In this document: positions 44,373 to 53,039 of the stretch, piece after piece | Numbering within the stretch: the stretch's first letter is position 1 | Layout: every line of letters starts with the position of its first letter | Origin: Aestuariibius sp. HNIBRBA575 | Lineage (GTDB): Bacteria > Pseudomonadota > Alphaproteobacteria > Rhodobacterales > Rhodobacteraceae | NCBI RefSeq assembly: GCF_040932005.1 | Contig: NZ_CP162414.1 | Location: forward strand, 2,383,501 to 2,447,500 | Direction: 5' to 3' | DNA: 64,000 bases | The notes under the pieces: generated by a model | Told to the model about the DNA's origin: nothing | The model's input: the letters and a program-made list of their open reading frames with translations, nothing else | Database searches by the model: none | Position numbers and translations under genes: made by a program

Positions 44373-46493
44373 TCAGACGACATTCGTGAAACTACAGTTT
44401 GATTGTCTGTTTAACCAAACAATGAAATCACCTGCCGTCACCGGACGACCACCAAGGTATCCTTGAAAGTTTTGACAATGCGTTGTGCGTAGAAATGCGA
44501 GCTGTTCCTGCGTTTCTATCCCCTCAGCAACCACATTTGCGTCAACGACACGTGACAATTCGAGGATCGTGTTAAACAGCTTTTTGGCGTCACTGCGCCC
44601 GTTCATTCCCGGCAACAGGCTTTTGTCGATTTTTAATGTATCAAAAGCGAGGTTTTTAAGACGCGCCAAATTCGAAAACCCGACACCAAAATCATCAATG
44701 GCAAGCCGCACCCCGATCGAACGCAAAAGATCGATGTTAAACACAGCCGCATCGTTATCAAACATCGCAGTGTTTTCGGTAATCTCAATCTCTAGACCAC
44801 TTGGATCGACCCCAGTTTGATGAATGAGATCAACCAAATCAGAAACAAAATCGGGTTCCAACAACTCCTCAACAGAAAGGTTTATCGCAAGAACAAAGTC
44901 TTTGTGCGCAATAGCCTGGATATCCTTGGCGATGGAAATGGCAAGTCGGGTAATTTCCCGACCGATAAACGGCAACAGGCCAGAACTGGCCGCAACCGGT
45001 AGGAATACATCCGGCGTAAGAAGCCCCTTTTCCGGGTGGTTCCAACGTACCAACGCTTCTGCGCCAGAAACATCCCCGGTTTTGACATCAAACTGAGGTT
45101 GCAAATACAAAACAAACTGCTCTTCTTCGATCGCGGTCCGCAACTCGTTTTGGATTTGACTAACGCTCAGAAGCTCTTCGTGCAGTTTCTCATCGTAATA
45201 TTGATAGCAATTCTGACCGGCTTGTTTCGCTTGATACATTGCGGCATCCGCAACCTTTAGCAGGTCATTCGCAGATCGGGCGTGCACCGGGAAAACGCCA
45301 ACCCCGATACTGGTCGTCACGGTAATGGACACTTGCTTTGTATCCACTGGAACTTTCATTGAATTAACGATCCCTATGGCCACACGTTCGGCATAGCGTT
45401 CGGGCAAAATCAGTGTAAATTCATCCCCGCCGAGACGGGCGATTAACGCCGATGTTTGGGTTAACCCGCGTGGTTGGTCTATCGTCGCAGCCTCTAGCCC
45501 CAAATCGGTCACGCAGTGGGTTAACCGTTTTGATAAGGCAACCAACAACGCATCCCCCACATGATGCCCGTGTCGATCATTGATCGTTTTGAAGTTGTCG
45601 ACATCAAGGAACATGATCGCGAAACGTTCACCTCGCATCGCGGCTGCCACCGTGACGCGTTCAAGCTGATCACTAAACCAAGCCCGGTTAGGGATTTCCG
45701 TCAGCTTATCTATATAGGCAAGCCTATGAATTTGCTGGATTGAGCCCCGCATCGTTACAAGCATCGTTTCAAAAGAATGTGCCAAACTTTCGATTTCGTC
45801 ATTGGTTTGAACATCAATGGTTTGGTTCAAATCCCCGGCAGCGGCGCGTTCGGTAACTTGGGTCAAATGGATCAACGGTTCGGTCAACCTGCGCGCCAAT
45901 ATGATGCTGATTGTCATACCTAAGAAAATGAACACACCGCCAAGAATGGCGTTTCGAACCCAAACCGTTCTGATTTCATTGCGCAGCGTGTCCAGCCGCA
46001 CATCAAGCCGCATGGTACCATACGTGTTATGGCCCAAGACGATGGGATGGGCGATACTCTCGATATTATCTGCGACAATGCGAATTTGCTCTTTCTGATC
46101 AAAGGCCTGACGTGCCAACGGGTCATCAATTTCCGCTAGAAATCCACCGATTTCCACATCGGACCCATCCACCAATAAAGTCCCGTATTCGTCCAGCAAA
46201 TAGAACCTTTCAACGTCGGGCTGATTGCTGATTTCTTCGAATATGGCTTCAAGCTCTCCCGGCCTCCCTTCGATCAGGTAGGGCATGGACACTTCTAACC
46301 CCAATCGCAACAATTGTTGTGACCGTAGATCCAGCCGTTCACGGACCAGTTCCACTTGGGTTTGCACATTGAAAAAAATGACCGCTATGACAAAGACGCT
46401 GATCATCACGCCAAATATAGCCGCAAGCTTGCGCGCCAGACCGTAGCCCAACAGGGACAATTTAAGTTCCGATTTGGTAGGTTTGACCTTCAT
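44373..46493 (-). CDS. Membrane GGDEF-EAL protein paired with a PhnD-like binding protein
   Basis: 706 residues. TM1 about 20-40, a periplasmic sensor to about 180, TM2 about 185-205, HAMP, GGDEF and EAL. GGDEF is intact (RLGGDEFTLIL) and the EAL side has AEALVRW, AINLSVEEL, EITENT, DDFGVGFSN, KIDKS and AEGIETQEQ, so both activities look possible. It begins 14 bases after the binding-protein gene on the same strand. This suggests that the periplasmic binding protein presents a ligand to the sensor domain and so sets c-di-GMP levels. Confidence 0.92.
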   Translation of the reverse strand: MKVKPTKSELKLSLLGYGLARKLAAIFGVMISVFVIAVIFFNVQTQVELVRERLDLRSQQLLRLGLEVSMPYLIEGRPGELEAIFEEISNQPDVERFYLLDEYGTLLVDGSDVEIGGFLAEIDDPLARQAFDQKEQIRIVADNIESIAHPIVLGHNTYGTMRLDVRLDTLRNEIRTVWVRNAILGGVFIFLGMTISIILARRLTEPLIHLTQVTERAAAGDLNQTIDVQTNDEIESLAHSFETMLVTMRGSIQQIHRLAYIDKLTEIPNRAWFSDQLERVTVAAAMRGERFAIMFLDVDNFKTINDRHGHHVGDALLVALSKRLTHCVTDLGLEAATIDQPRGLTQTSALIARLGGDEFTLILPERYAERVAIGIVNSMKVPVDTKQVSITVTTSIGVGVFPVHARSANDLLKVADAAMYQAKQAGQNCYQYYDEKLHEELLSVSQIQNELRTAIEEEQFVLYLQPQFDVKTGDVSGAEALVRWNHPEKGLLTPDVFLPVAASSGLLPFIGREITRLAISIAKDIQAIAHKDFVLAINLSVEELLEPDFVSDLVDLIHQTGVDPSGLEIEITENTAMFDNDAAVFNIDLLRSIGVRLAIDDFGVGFSNLARLKNLAFDTLKIDKSLLPGMNGRSDAKKLFNTILELSRVVDANVVAEGIETQEQLAFLRTTHCQNFQGYLGGRPVTAGDFIVWLNRQSNCSFTNVV

Positions 46494-46507
46494 GTCCGAC
46501 CCAAAGC

Positions 46508-47407
46508 TTAGATCAAATCCGCCGCCGCAAGCCGGTCAAGCAATGTATAAATGGGGTCAAATGTTCCCGCGACCCCCCGCGGAAATTCATCAAACCGAGA
46601 GGTTTTATGAAACTGTTCCAGTATTTCTGAGGTTTCTTCGTTTTCGGACATGTCTTGCAACACATCCGAAATACGCAGCGACAGGGCCGCGTCCAATCCG
46701 CCACGTCGGACCACGACTTGGCGCGGCACCTCAACACTTGTGGCGATGATACGGAACGCCCCTGGACGGGCTTCGTTCAATTGTGCCCAACGCCGTGGGT
46801 CCGTCGCCCCGGCTGCGATCCATCCTCTGGCCAGCCAAAGTAGGGTATTCTTGTCATCTTCGGTAAACACGTACCCAATTTCATCCTCATCGGGATTTTC
46901 CGTCCGATCAACGAGTTCCCTGAGAGGTAGGCGCGCATCAAGCAACATATCAACCGGCAACAGAAAACCCGAGGTAGAATCCGGCTCTTGAAAGCCAATT
47001 CTCTGCCCCACCAAATCCCGAAGGTCGTGTATATCACTATCTGTCGGCACGATAATCAGCGAGTGATAACTGGCCTCGCCCCGTTTCCACCGCCGCAGAA
47101 ATGGCACGGCACCAGCACTACGCGCGACGTGCGCGGCGACCAATGGGCTGTCAAAATAGAGATCGACCTCGTTGGATTGCAGTGCCGAAATCATCCCAAC
47201 AGAGCTTGTCTCAACTCTGATTTGTACTTCGGTAATTCCAAAATCTGCCAGCTCTGTTTCCAGATACCGTGCCATCGGGGTCATTCGATCAACATGTTTG
47301 CGAACGTTGTCATTGACACTGCCCAGCACCAAGACATCTGCATTTGCAAAAGTTGAAACACACAGAACACTGAAAACAAAAGTTAATACCTGTCGAAGGA
47401 TGTTCAT
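46508..47407 (-). CDS. PhnD-like periplasmic binding protein linked to a c-di-GMP enzyme
   Basis: 299 residues with a signal peptide (MNILRQVLTFVFSVLCVSTFANA) and a phosphate/phosphite/phosphonate-type binding fold: VLVLGSVNDNVRKHVDRMTPMARYLE, DLYFDSPLVAAHVARSAGAVP, and LVGQRIGFQEPDSTSGFLLP. The start has GAGGAC upstream; an ATG five codons earlier is possible. No permease or ATPase gene is near. The only co-directional partner is the GGDEF-EAL gene 14 bases downstream, so it likely serves as a sensing subunit and not for transport. The ligand is not known. Confidence 0.87.
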   Translation of the reverse strand: MNILRQVLTFVFSVLCVSTFANADVLVLGSVNDNVRKHVDRMTPMARYLETELADFGITEVQIRVETSSVGMISALQSNEVDLYFDSPLVAAHVARSAGAVPFLRRWKRGEASYHSLIIVPTDSDIHDLRDLVGQRIGFQEPDSTSGFLLPVDMLLDARLPLRELVDRTENPDEDEIGYVFTEDDKNTLLWLARGWIAAGATDPRRWAQLNEARPGAFRIIATSVEVPRQVVVRRGGLDAALSLRISDVLQDMSENEETSEILEQFHKTSRFDEFPRGVAGTFDPIYTLLDRLAAADLI

Positions 47408-47530
47408 GTTCGATGTCCTCATTTGAAAGCATTTCAATATCGGTATCAATCATGCGTTAATTCACCGCTAATGTTGCCGCCTAGAAAATCCGGCGATTTT
47501 TACCGAAAATTTGTCTGTTGTGGGAACAAT

Positions 47531-48523
47531 ATGCGCACCCCTATTCGGAGCGATCAATTGAAGTGGCGTGCATTCGCATTTTTCGGACCGGTGCTGTTAT
47601 TGGTTTTTGCACCGCAAGCCCAGGCAGAAACCCAAAGGTTTAACGGACTTTGCGACATTTCCGCAGCCGCGTCTTTAGGGGATGGAACCCTCATCGCGGC
47701 GAGTGATGAAGAAAACAAGTTGTTTACATTTTCGGTCCAAGCCGGTGCCCCGATCGCGATTTTTGATCTGAACAATCCCTTGGATCTGGCGTTTGGCAGT
47801 TCAGAAATAGACATCGAAGCCGCTGCAATTGGGGCGGATCGGATTTGGTGGATCGGGTCACATCAAGCGTTCAAACCCAACCGTCAAATGGTGTTTGCAA
47901 CAAACATTCCGGCCCCTTCTCTACACGATCTAACAATCGAAGTACCGCCCTTTAACTTGACACAAGCCCTTCAAAGCTCAGAACAACTGGCAGAGGTTCT
48001 GCATCCGCTGACCTTTGTTGAGGACCCCAAAAATGGCGGTCTCAATATAGAAGCCGCCGCGTTGACCCCGCAGGGGCACCTAATGATCGGCCTGCGATCC
48101 CCCCTTGCGGGGACTGACGGGGTGAATGGGCCGGCGATTTTGATCAAGCTCAACCTGACACCCTCGGTCTCTGTGATCGATGTGGCATTGCTGGACCTTT
48201 CCAACCGGGGATTACGGGGGATGACAGCGCTGGATACGGGTTTTTTGATCATTGCTGGGGCATCTACGGGCGTTGGTCACAGTGAGTTGTTTCACTGGAT
48301 TCCGGGGCAAACCCCCATTGCCGTTTCCGGGCAAAACATCGCGAACCTGAACCCTGAAACGTTGGTTTCGCTGCCAAATGGGCTTCTGGTGCTTAGCGAT
48401 GACAGCTCTGCAATTCGTCATTCCCACGACGGAGGGTTCGAAAAATGCAAAACATTGCAACGAAACGAAAACCCAGACGACACAGGCGCAATTTTTACCC
48501 AAGGACTGCTTTTGCCGCGTTGA
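47531..48523 (+). CDS. DUF3616 family protein, probably exported
   Basis: 330 residues from the ATG at 47531 (GGGA just upstream); the open frame starts earlier at 47423 but that part lies in the divergent promoter region. A hydrophobic stretch with AFFGPVLLLVFAPQAQA looks like a signal peptide. The rest matches DUF3616 as I recall it: ISAAASLGDGTLIAASDEENKL, DIEAAAIGADRIWWIGSH, GLNIEAAALTPQGHLMIGLRSP and LRGMTALDTGFLIIAG, a beta-propeller-like pattern. Its biochemical role is unknown. Confidence 0.8.
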   Translation: MRTPIRSDQLKWRAFAFFGPVLLLVFAPQAQAETQRFNGLCDISAAASLGDGTLIAASDEENKLFTFSVQAGAPIAIFDLNNPLDLAFGSSEIDIEAAAIGADRIWWIGSHQAFKPNRQMVFATNIPAPSLHDLTIEVPPFNLTQALQSSEQLAEVLHPLTFVEDPKNGGLNIEAAALTPQGHLMIGLRSPLAGTDGVNGPAILIKLNLTPSVSVIDVALLDLSNRGLRGMTALDTGFLIIAGASTGVGHSELFHWIPGQTPIAVSGQNIANLNPETLVSLPNGLLVLSDDSSAIRHSHDGGFEKCKTLQRNENPDDTGAIFTQGLLLPR

Positions 48524-48732
48524 CATCTGAATCTGCTCAGCCGTGTGACTGGGGTAAATTGGGGTGGCTTTGCCGTACTGGGCGCACCATTACGATGCTG
48601 ATAGTCCCCTACCATTTCCGCAATCGACTGAATTCACGCAGCATTTTCAACCACACTTATTATTGATCTTAACCGCCACCAATGAGAACATAATTCTCTG
48701 GCCTTTTGGCAACCAACAAAGAGAGAATCGAT

Positions 48733-49845
48733 ATGAGAACCCGTGCTGCAGTTGCTGTCCAAGCAGGAAAGCCGCTTGAGATCATGGAAGTGAACCTTGA
48801 TGGCCCACGTGCGGGCGAGGTTTTGGTAGAAATAAAGGCGACGGGACTGTGCCATACAGATGAATTCACCCGGTCTGGTGACGATCCAGAGGGTATTTTT
48901 CCCGCCATTTTGGGCCACGAGGGTGCGGGCATCGTTTTAGAAGTGGGCGAAGGCGTCACCACGTTGGAACCCGGTGATCACGTGATCCCGCTTTATACGC
49001 CGGAATGCCGTGAATGCGAATATTGCCTGTCGGGTAAAACCAACCTTTGCCAGAAAATTCGCCTGACCCAAGGCGCTGGATTGCTGCCTGACGGAACAAC
49101 GCGGTTTTCGATGTTGGATGGCACGCCGATCCACCACTACATGGGCTGTTCGACCTTTGCCAACCACACGGTTGTGCCCGAAATCGCGCTGGCCAAAGTG
49201 CGCAAAGACGCGCCATTCGACAAAATTTGCTATATCGGATGCGGGGTCACCACAGGGATCGGCGCCGTCATCAACACCGCCAAGGTCGAAATCGGATCGC
49301 GCTGTGCGGTCTTTGGTTTGGGTGGCATTGGGTTGAACGTCATCCAAGGTTTGAAAATGGCCGGTGCGGATCAGATTGTTGGCGTCGATTTGAACGACAA
49401 CAAAGCTGAAATCGGCAAATATTTCGGCATGACCGACTTTGTGAACCCGTCCAACGTCGAAGGCGATCTGGTGGCGCATTTGGTTGAACTGACCGGTGGC
49501 GGCGCGGACTATACCTTTGATGCGACCGGCAACACCGCCGTCATGCGCACCGCCCTAGAGGCCGCGCATAAAGGTTGGGGGGAAAGCATTATCATCGGTG
49601 TTGCCCCTGCTGGCGCCGAAATTTCAACGCGCCCGTTCCAGTTGGTCACAGGGCGCGTTTGGCGTGGCACCGCGTTTGGTGGCGCCAAAGGGCGGACCGA
49701 CGTGCCAAAAATTGTCGATTGGTATATGGATGGTAAAATCGAAATCGACCCGATGATCACTCACAAATTGACGCTGGATCAGATCAACGAAGGGTTTGAT
49801 TTAATGCACAAAGGTGAAAGCATCCGCGCCGTCGTCGAATTCTAA
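48733..49845 (+). CDS. adhC: S-(hydroxymethyl)glutathione dehydrogenase / class III alcohol dehydrogenase
   Basis: 370 residues, full length. It oxidises the formaldehyde-glutathione adduct with NAD and also reduces S-nitrosoglutathione. Catalytic zinc ligands are C40 (GLCHTDEF), H in LGHEGAGIV and a later Cys (CGVTTGIG). The structural zinc site is CRECEYCLSGKTNLC. The NAD motif is FGLGGIGLNVIQG. The start has AGAGAGA upstream. No formylglutathione hydrolase gene (fghA) follows here; the next gene is convergent beyond a terminator. Confidence 0.96.
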   Translation: MRTRAAVAVQAGKPLEIMEVNLDGPRAGEVLVEIKATGLCHTDEFTRSGDDPEGIFPAILGHEGAGIVLEVGEGVTTLEPGDHVIPLYTPECRECEYCLSGKTNLCQKIRLTQGAGLLPDGTTRFSMLDGTPIHHYMGCSTFANHTVVPEIALAKVRKDAPFDKICYIGCGVTTGIGAVINTAKVEIGSRCAVFGLGGIGLNVIQGLKMAGADQIVGVDLNDNKAEIGKYFGMTDFVNPSNVEGDLVAHLVELTGGGADYTFDATGNTAVMRTALEAAHKGWGESIIIGVAPAGAEISTRPFQLVTGRVWRGTAFGGAKGRTDVPKIVDWYMDGKIEIDPMITHKLTLDQINEGFDLMHKGESIRAVVEF

Positions 49846-49854
49846 TTTACGATC

Positions 49855-49885
49855 AGGTATGCGGCGGGGTCCCGTCCGCATACCT
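49855..49885. terminator. Bidirectional terminator between adhC and the binding-protein gene
   Basis: AGGTATGCGG (49855-49864) and CCGCATACCT (49876-49885) form a perfect 10-bp stem around an 11-base loop. It lies between two convergent genes and overlaps the stop of the minus-strand one. Confidence 0.8.
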
Positions 49886-50915
49886 ATTCCTGCACCAGTG
49901 AGCTTTCCCAATTTCGCAGAAATGTCACCCGCCGCATTCTGTCCAAAAACACCAGCAGTCCCGGACCAAAACGAATGGGCCGCAACGCTGAATTTTCCTG
50001 AAAACTTGTAGTGTCGATTGCGGGCAAACCAGAGGATTGGCTCAGCTCGGGCCGTTGATCCAAGCTCAGCAAAAAGTTTATCATTTTTTGAGCATCCGCT
50101 TCATTTTCGGCGCTGGTCGGGATCAAAGCGGTGCGTAACATCACACTGACGTAATCCTCTAGCTCGATGATTTGGAACCCGTCAATCACCTCGCTTTGGG
50201 ATGCGGCATAACTGCCTAGCACATTGTATGCGAGGGCCAATTCCCCGCTCGCGACATCGCGGATCATGTCGCCGGAACAGCAATATAACCGCGCTTCCAA
50301 TCGTCCCATGACTTCCATCAAACGCCAGAATGCTTCGCTGTTTCGACTGTCCTGCGTCGCCATGAGATACCCAAACCCCGACCTGCGAATGTCATACGTG
50401 CCCACCCGGTTTCGAAATCGTTCCGGGTTTTCGCGTAGAATATTAATCAATTCGTCCCGCGTCCTTGGTACGTCTGAGCCGGAAAAAAACGCATCCGACA
50501 CCACCAAAACCGCCGGTTCCTGAGTAAAGGCAAATAGTTGATTTCGCCAATGCGCCCATGCCGGCAAATCCCCCATTTCCGCAGCCCCAAAGGTCTGTGC
50601 AAACCCGTCATTTGCCAGCTTAGTTTGCAGATCCATTGCCGATGAAATGGCCAGATCAAAAACCGCCCCTTCGTCATGGATGGCCTGCATCAGTTCCGAT
50701 GTGCTGGTGATTGTGTAATCCACTGTAATATTTTGATTTTCCGACTGAAAGGCGAGGATTATTGGTTCAAACGCGCCGCGATCCGCCGTGGATATGACGC
50801 GCAAAACCTGACCGGTTTCCTGCGCCGGATACACAACCTGATCTTCGATCTCAAAACTAGCTGCAACGGACCCCGCAACGATCAGGCCTAACGCGGCAAA
50901 ATTAGTGAAACGCAT
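49884..50915 (-). CDS. Periplasmic binding protein encoded with a two-component system
   Basis: 343 residues with a signal peptide (MRFTNFAALGLIVAGSVAAS) and the fold of the ABC-type Fe(III)/small-molecule binding proteins: VLRVISTADRGAFEPIILAFQ, TSTSELMQAIHDEGAVFDLAIS, LAYNVLGSYAAS and a C-terminal helix. The gene overlaps the histidine-kinase gene by 28 bases and there is no transporter gene with it. A binding protein translationally tied to a sensor kinase fits a three-component sensing design, as in TctD/TctE-type systems with an extra binding protein. Ligand unknown, perhaps the substrate of the divergent TctCBA importer. Confidence 0.87.
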   Translation of the reverse strand: MRFTNFAALGLIVAGSVAASFEIEDQVVYPAQETGQVLRVISTADRGAFEPIILAFQSENQNITVDYTITSTSELMQAIHDEGAVFDLAISSAMDLQTKLANDGFAQTFGAAEMGDLPAWAHWRNQLFAFTQEPAVLVVSDAFFSGSDVPRTRDELINILRENPERFRNRVGTYDIRRSGFGYLMATQDSRNSEAFWRLMEVMGRLEARLYCCSGDMIRDVASGELALAYNVLGSYAASQSEVIDGFQIIELEDYVSVMLRTALIPTSAENEADAQKMINFLLSLDQRPELSQSSGLPAIDTTSFQENSALRPIRFGPGLLVFLDRMRRVTFLRNWESSLVQE

Positions 50916-52258
50916 GCGCCTGCTCCTTGTGTGTTTGAAGAAATATCAAGCCGTCCACAATGGGCATTGGCCACGTCATCGGCGATCGTCAGACCCAGCC
51001 CAGAGCCCACAATATTGCCAACGTTCGCCCCGCGTTGATAACGGTTGGTTAATTGCGACAGGTCCATATCGGCAAACCCATATCCCTGATCAGAAATCGA
51101 AATGGTCAGCTGGTCAGCGACCTGCAATGTCACCGTGATTGCACTGTCATCGGGCGAGTATTTGATGGCGTTGTCCAAAATATTCATCAGCGCCGCCTGC
51201 AACAAAATCCCGTCGCCATTAAAGGGCACCGGGTCATTGGGCAGATCGCGATTTATCAAAATGTCCCTCAAATCTGCGGTCGGGGTCAGCCGATCACAGG
51301 TTTCGCCTACCAATGCGCCCAATTCCAAATCCTGTTGCGTCAGACTGTCTGCGCGAAACGTGACCATCGCGTGATCCAGCATTTGTCCCGCCGACCGAGA
51401 GCTTTCATCGATGGCGCGGATCATTTCACGGATCGCCTGTTTGTGTTCGGGTTTGTTCAGTTTTCGATGGGTGACTTCTGCTTGGGCGCGCACCGTGGCA
51501 AGCGGCGTGCGCACGCGATGCGCAGCTTCGGTGATGAAATCTTCGGTACGTGACAGCGACGTGCGCAAACGGGCCATAAAGCTGTTAAGTGCCTCGACCA
51601 AAGGGATTAATTCCGCCGGGGTTTGGGCGCGCACAGGGCGCAAATCCTGTGGGCCGCGCCGTGTCACAGACAGGGTCATGCGATCAATTGGCGCTAATGC
51701 GGACCGCGCCGCCCACAATGACAACGCGGTTGCCAACAGGAAAAACCCAACCCCAACCCCCATCGCTGTGTTCGTGATGCGCCGTGAAATCGCTTCTAAT
51801 CCTTGCCGGGTTTGGGCCACTGTCACGATCACATCGGTGGATTGCGCCGCCGAACCGACCTGCCGCAACACGGAGACGGACCGCACCTCGTCACCGCGAT
51901 AGAACAAGGTCACAAAATCCGGCGCATTTGGATTGGGCACCGTGCGCGGCACGGGCAGATCGTCGTAACCGGTCAGGGTTTCGCCATCCGTGACGATGCG
52001 ATAAAACACCCGGTCCTGCCCCACCGTGCCCAACATCGACAGCGCGGAATAAGGTAATTCTAACGACACGCCGTCCACTTCGCTGCGCAAACTGTCAGCA
52101 ATCGCTGTGGCCGATGCGGCTAGGATGTCGTCCTGCGTGCCCTCTGCTGCGCGTTCAGCGACCCCGCGCACCACCAGGAAAAATGCCACCGACAGCACCG
52201 CCGCCACGCCTGCCAGTTGGAAAAACAATCGCTGGCGAATGGAGCCATGGGACGTCAT
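50888..52258 (-). CDS. tctE: Sensor histidine kinase (TctE-like)
   Basis: 456 residues. TM1 about 12-30, a periplasmic 2CSK_N-type domain of about 130 residues, TM2 about 165-185, HAMP (RSALAPIDRMTLSV), HisKA with the phospho-acceptor His in TEAAHRVRTPLATVRAQ, and HATPase_c with N-box NILDNAIKYS, G1 DQGYGFAD and G2 GSGLGLTIADDVA. Its start overlaps the response-regulator stop (ATGA). It should sense a periplasmic carboxylate or the adjacent binding protein, and phosphorylate the regulator that controls the TctCBA operon. Confidence 0.94.
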   Translation of the reverse strand: MTSHGSIRQRLFFQLAGVAAVLSVAFFLVVRGVAERAAEGTQDDILAASATAIADSLRSEVDGVSLELPYSALSMLGTVGQDRVFYRIVTDGETLTGYDDLPVPRTVPNPNAPDFVTLFYRGDEVRSVSVLRQVGSAAQSTDVIVTVAQTRQGLEAISRRITNTAMGVGVGFFLLATALSLWAARSALAPIDRMTLSVTRRGPQDLRPVRAQTPAELIPLVEALNSFMARLRTSLSRTEDFITEAAHRVRTPLATVRAQAEVTHRKLNKPEHKQAIREMIRAIDESSRSAGQMLDHAMVTFRADSLTQQDLELGALVGETCDRLTPTADLRDILINRDLPNDPVPFNGDGILLQAALMNILDNAIKYSPDDSAITVTLQVADQLTISISDQGYGFADMDLSQLTNRYQRGANVGNIVGSGLGLTIADDVANAHCGRLDISSNTQGAGACVSLILPR

Positions 52259-52920
52259 GCCACCACCAACCGATATCCAAGTCCACGTACGGTTTCGATT
52301 TTTGCATCCGACCCTTCGAGCCGTTTTCGCAACCGGCCAACATAGACTTCGATGGCATTTTCGCTGGCCTCATCCGATAGGGAAAATAACCGATCCATCA
52401 AATACGATTTCGAAAAAACCTGCCCCGGCGCATTATAAAACACCTCTAGCAAACGCAATTCACGGTTGCGCAATGTCAGCGTTTGGGCCCCGAATCGCAA
52501 CTCACCAGCCGTCGAATCAAGCTCGGTATTAGAAAAGGTTTTGGCGTTATTGGCTTCGCCTCCCTGACGTCTTAGCACCGCACGACACCGGGCTTCGAGC
52601 TCGGAAAAATCGAACGGTTTGGTGATGTAATCATCCGCCCCGAGATCCAGCAATCCAACCCGATCCGACACGGCAGATCGGGCTGTGATCACAATCACGG
52701 GCGTTCGTTTTTTGGCGCGTCTTTGTTGAACCAAAAAATCGCGACCATCCCCATCTGGCAGCATAATATCCAACAATATCAAATCGTAATCCGCCACGGA
52801 TATACAGGCCTCTGCGGTATCAAGCGTGTCGGCGTGATCCACAGCATGCCCGTCCAACTGCAGTCGTTCGACCACCGCTTGGGCAAGCTTTAGATTATCC
52901 TCAATCAACAGGAACCGCAT
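52255..52920 (-). CDS. tctD: OmpR-family response regulator (TctD-like)
   Basis: 221 residues. The receiver domain (1-115) has the acidic pair E7/D8, phospho-acceptor D51 (LILLDIMLPDGDG), the Thr/Ser of ITARS and the Lys of ITKPFDFSELEAR. The C-terminal winged helix has LRNRELRLLEVFYNAPGQVFSK and NAIEVYVGRLRKRLEG. The start at 52920 has AAGG upstream; the frame runs ten codons further with no support. It diverges from tctC across 119 bases that hold three 8-bp direct repeats, the usual target type of this family. Confidence 0.95.
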   Translation of the reverse strand: MRFLLIEDNLKLAQAVVERLQLDGHAVDHADTLDTAEACISVADYDLILLDIMLPDGDGRDFLVQQRRAKKRTPVIVITARSAVSDRVGLLDLGADDYITKPFDFSELEARCRAVLRRQGGEANNAKTFSNTELDSTAGELRFGAQTLTLRNRELRLLEVFYNAPGQVFSKSYLMDRLFSLSDEASENAIEVYVGRLRKRLEGSDAKIETVRGLGYRLVVA

Positions 52921-52949
52921 GAATGGCCTTTGGGATGGGACGTCATCCA

Positions 52950-52980
52950 TGTCGGATGCCGTGTCAGGTGGATGTCAGGT
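52950..52980. promoter_or_regulatory. Three direct repeats, likely TctD-type regulator sites
   Basis: TGTCGGAT (52950-52957), TGTCAGGT (52962-52969) and TGTCAGGT (52973-52980) are spaced 12 and 11 bases apart, one helical turn, as expected for OmpR-family dimers on DNA. They lie 30-60 bases upstream of the regulator gene and 60-90 bases upstream of tctC. Confidence 0.7.
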
Positions 52981-52998
52981 TTGATCGTTCTGATCAAA
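52980..52998. promoter_or_regulatory. Palindrome ahead of tctC
   Basis: TTTGATC-GTTCT-GATCAAA is a perfect inverted repeat of 7-bp arms, directly after the last direct repeat and 42 bases before the tctC start. It may be an operator for another regulator or part of the promoter. Confidence 0.55.
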
Positions 52999-53039
52999 GC
53001 ATGGGCGGCGAAATCCGCCATGTCAAACGGGAGGAAACC

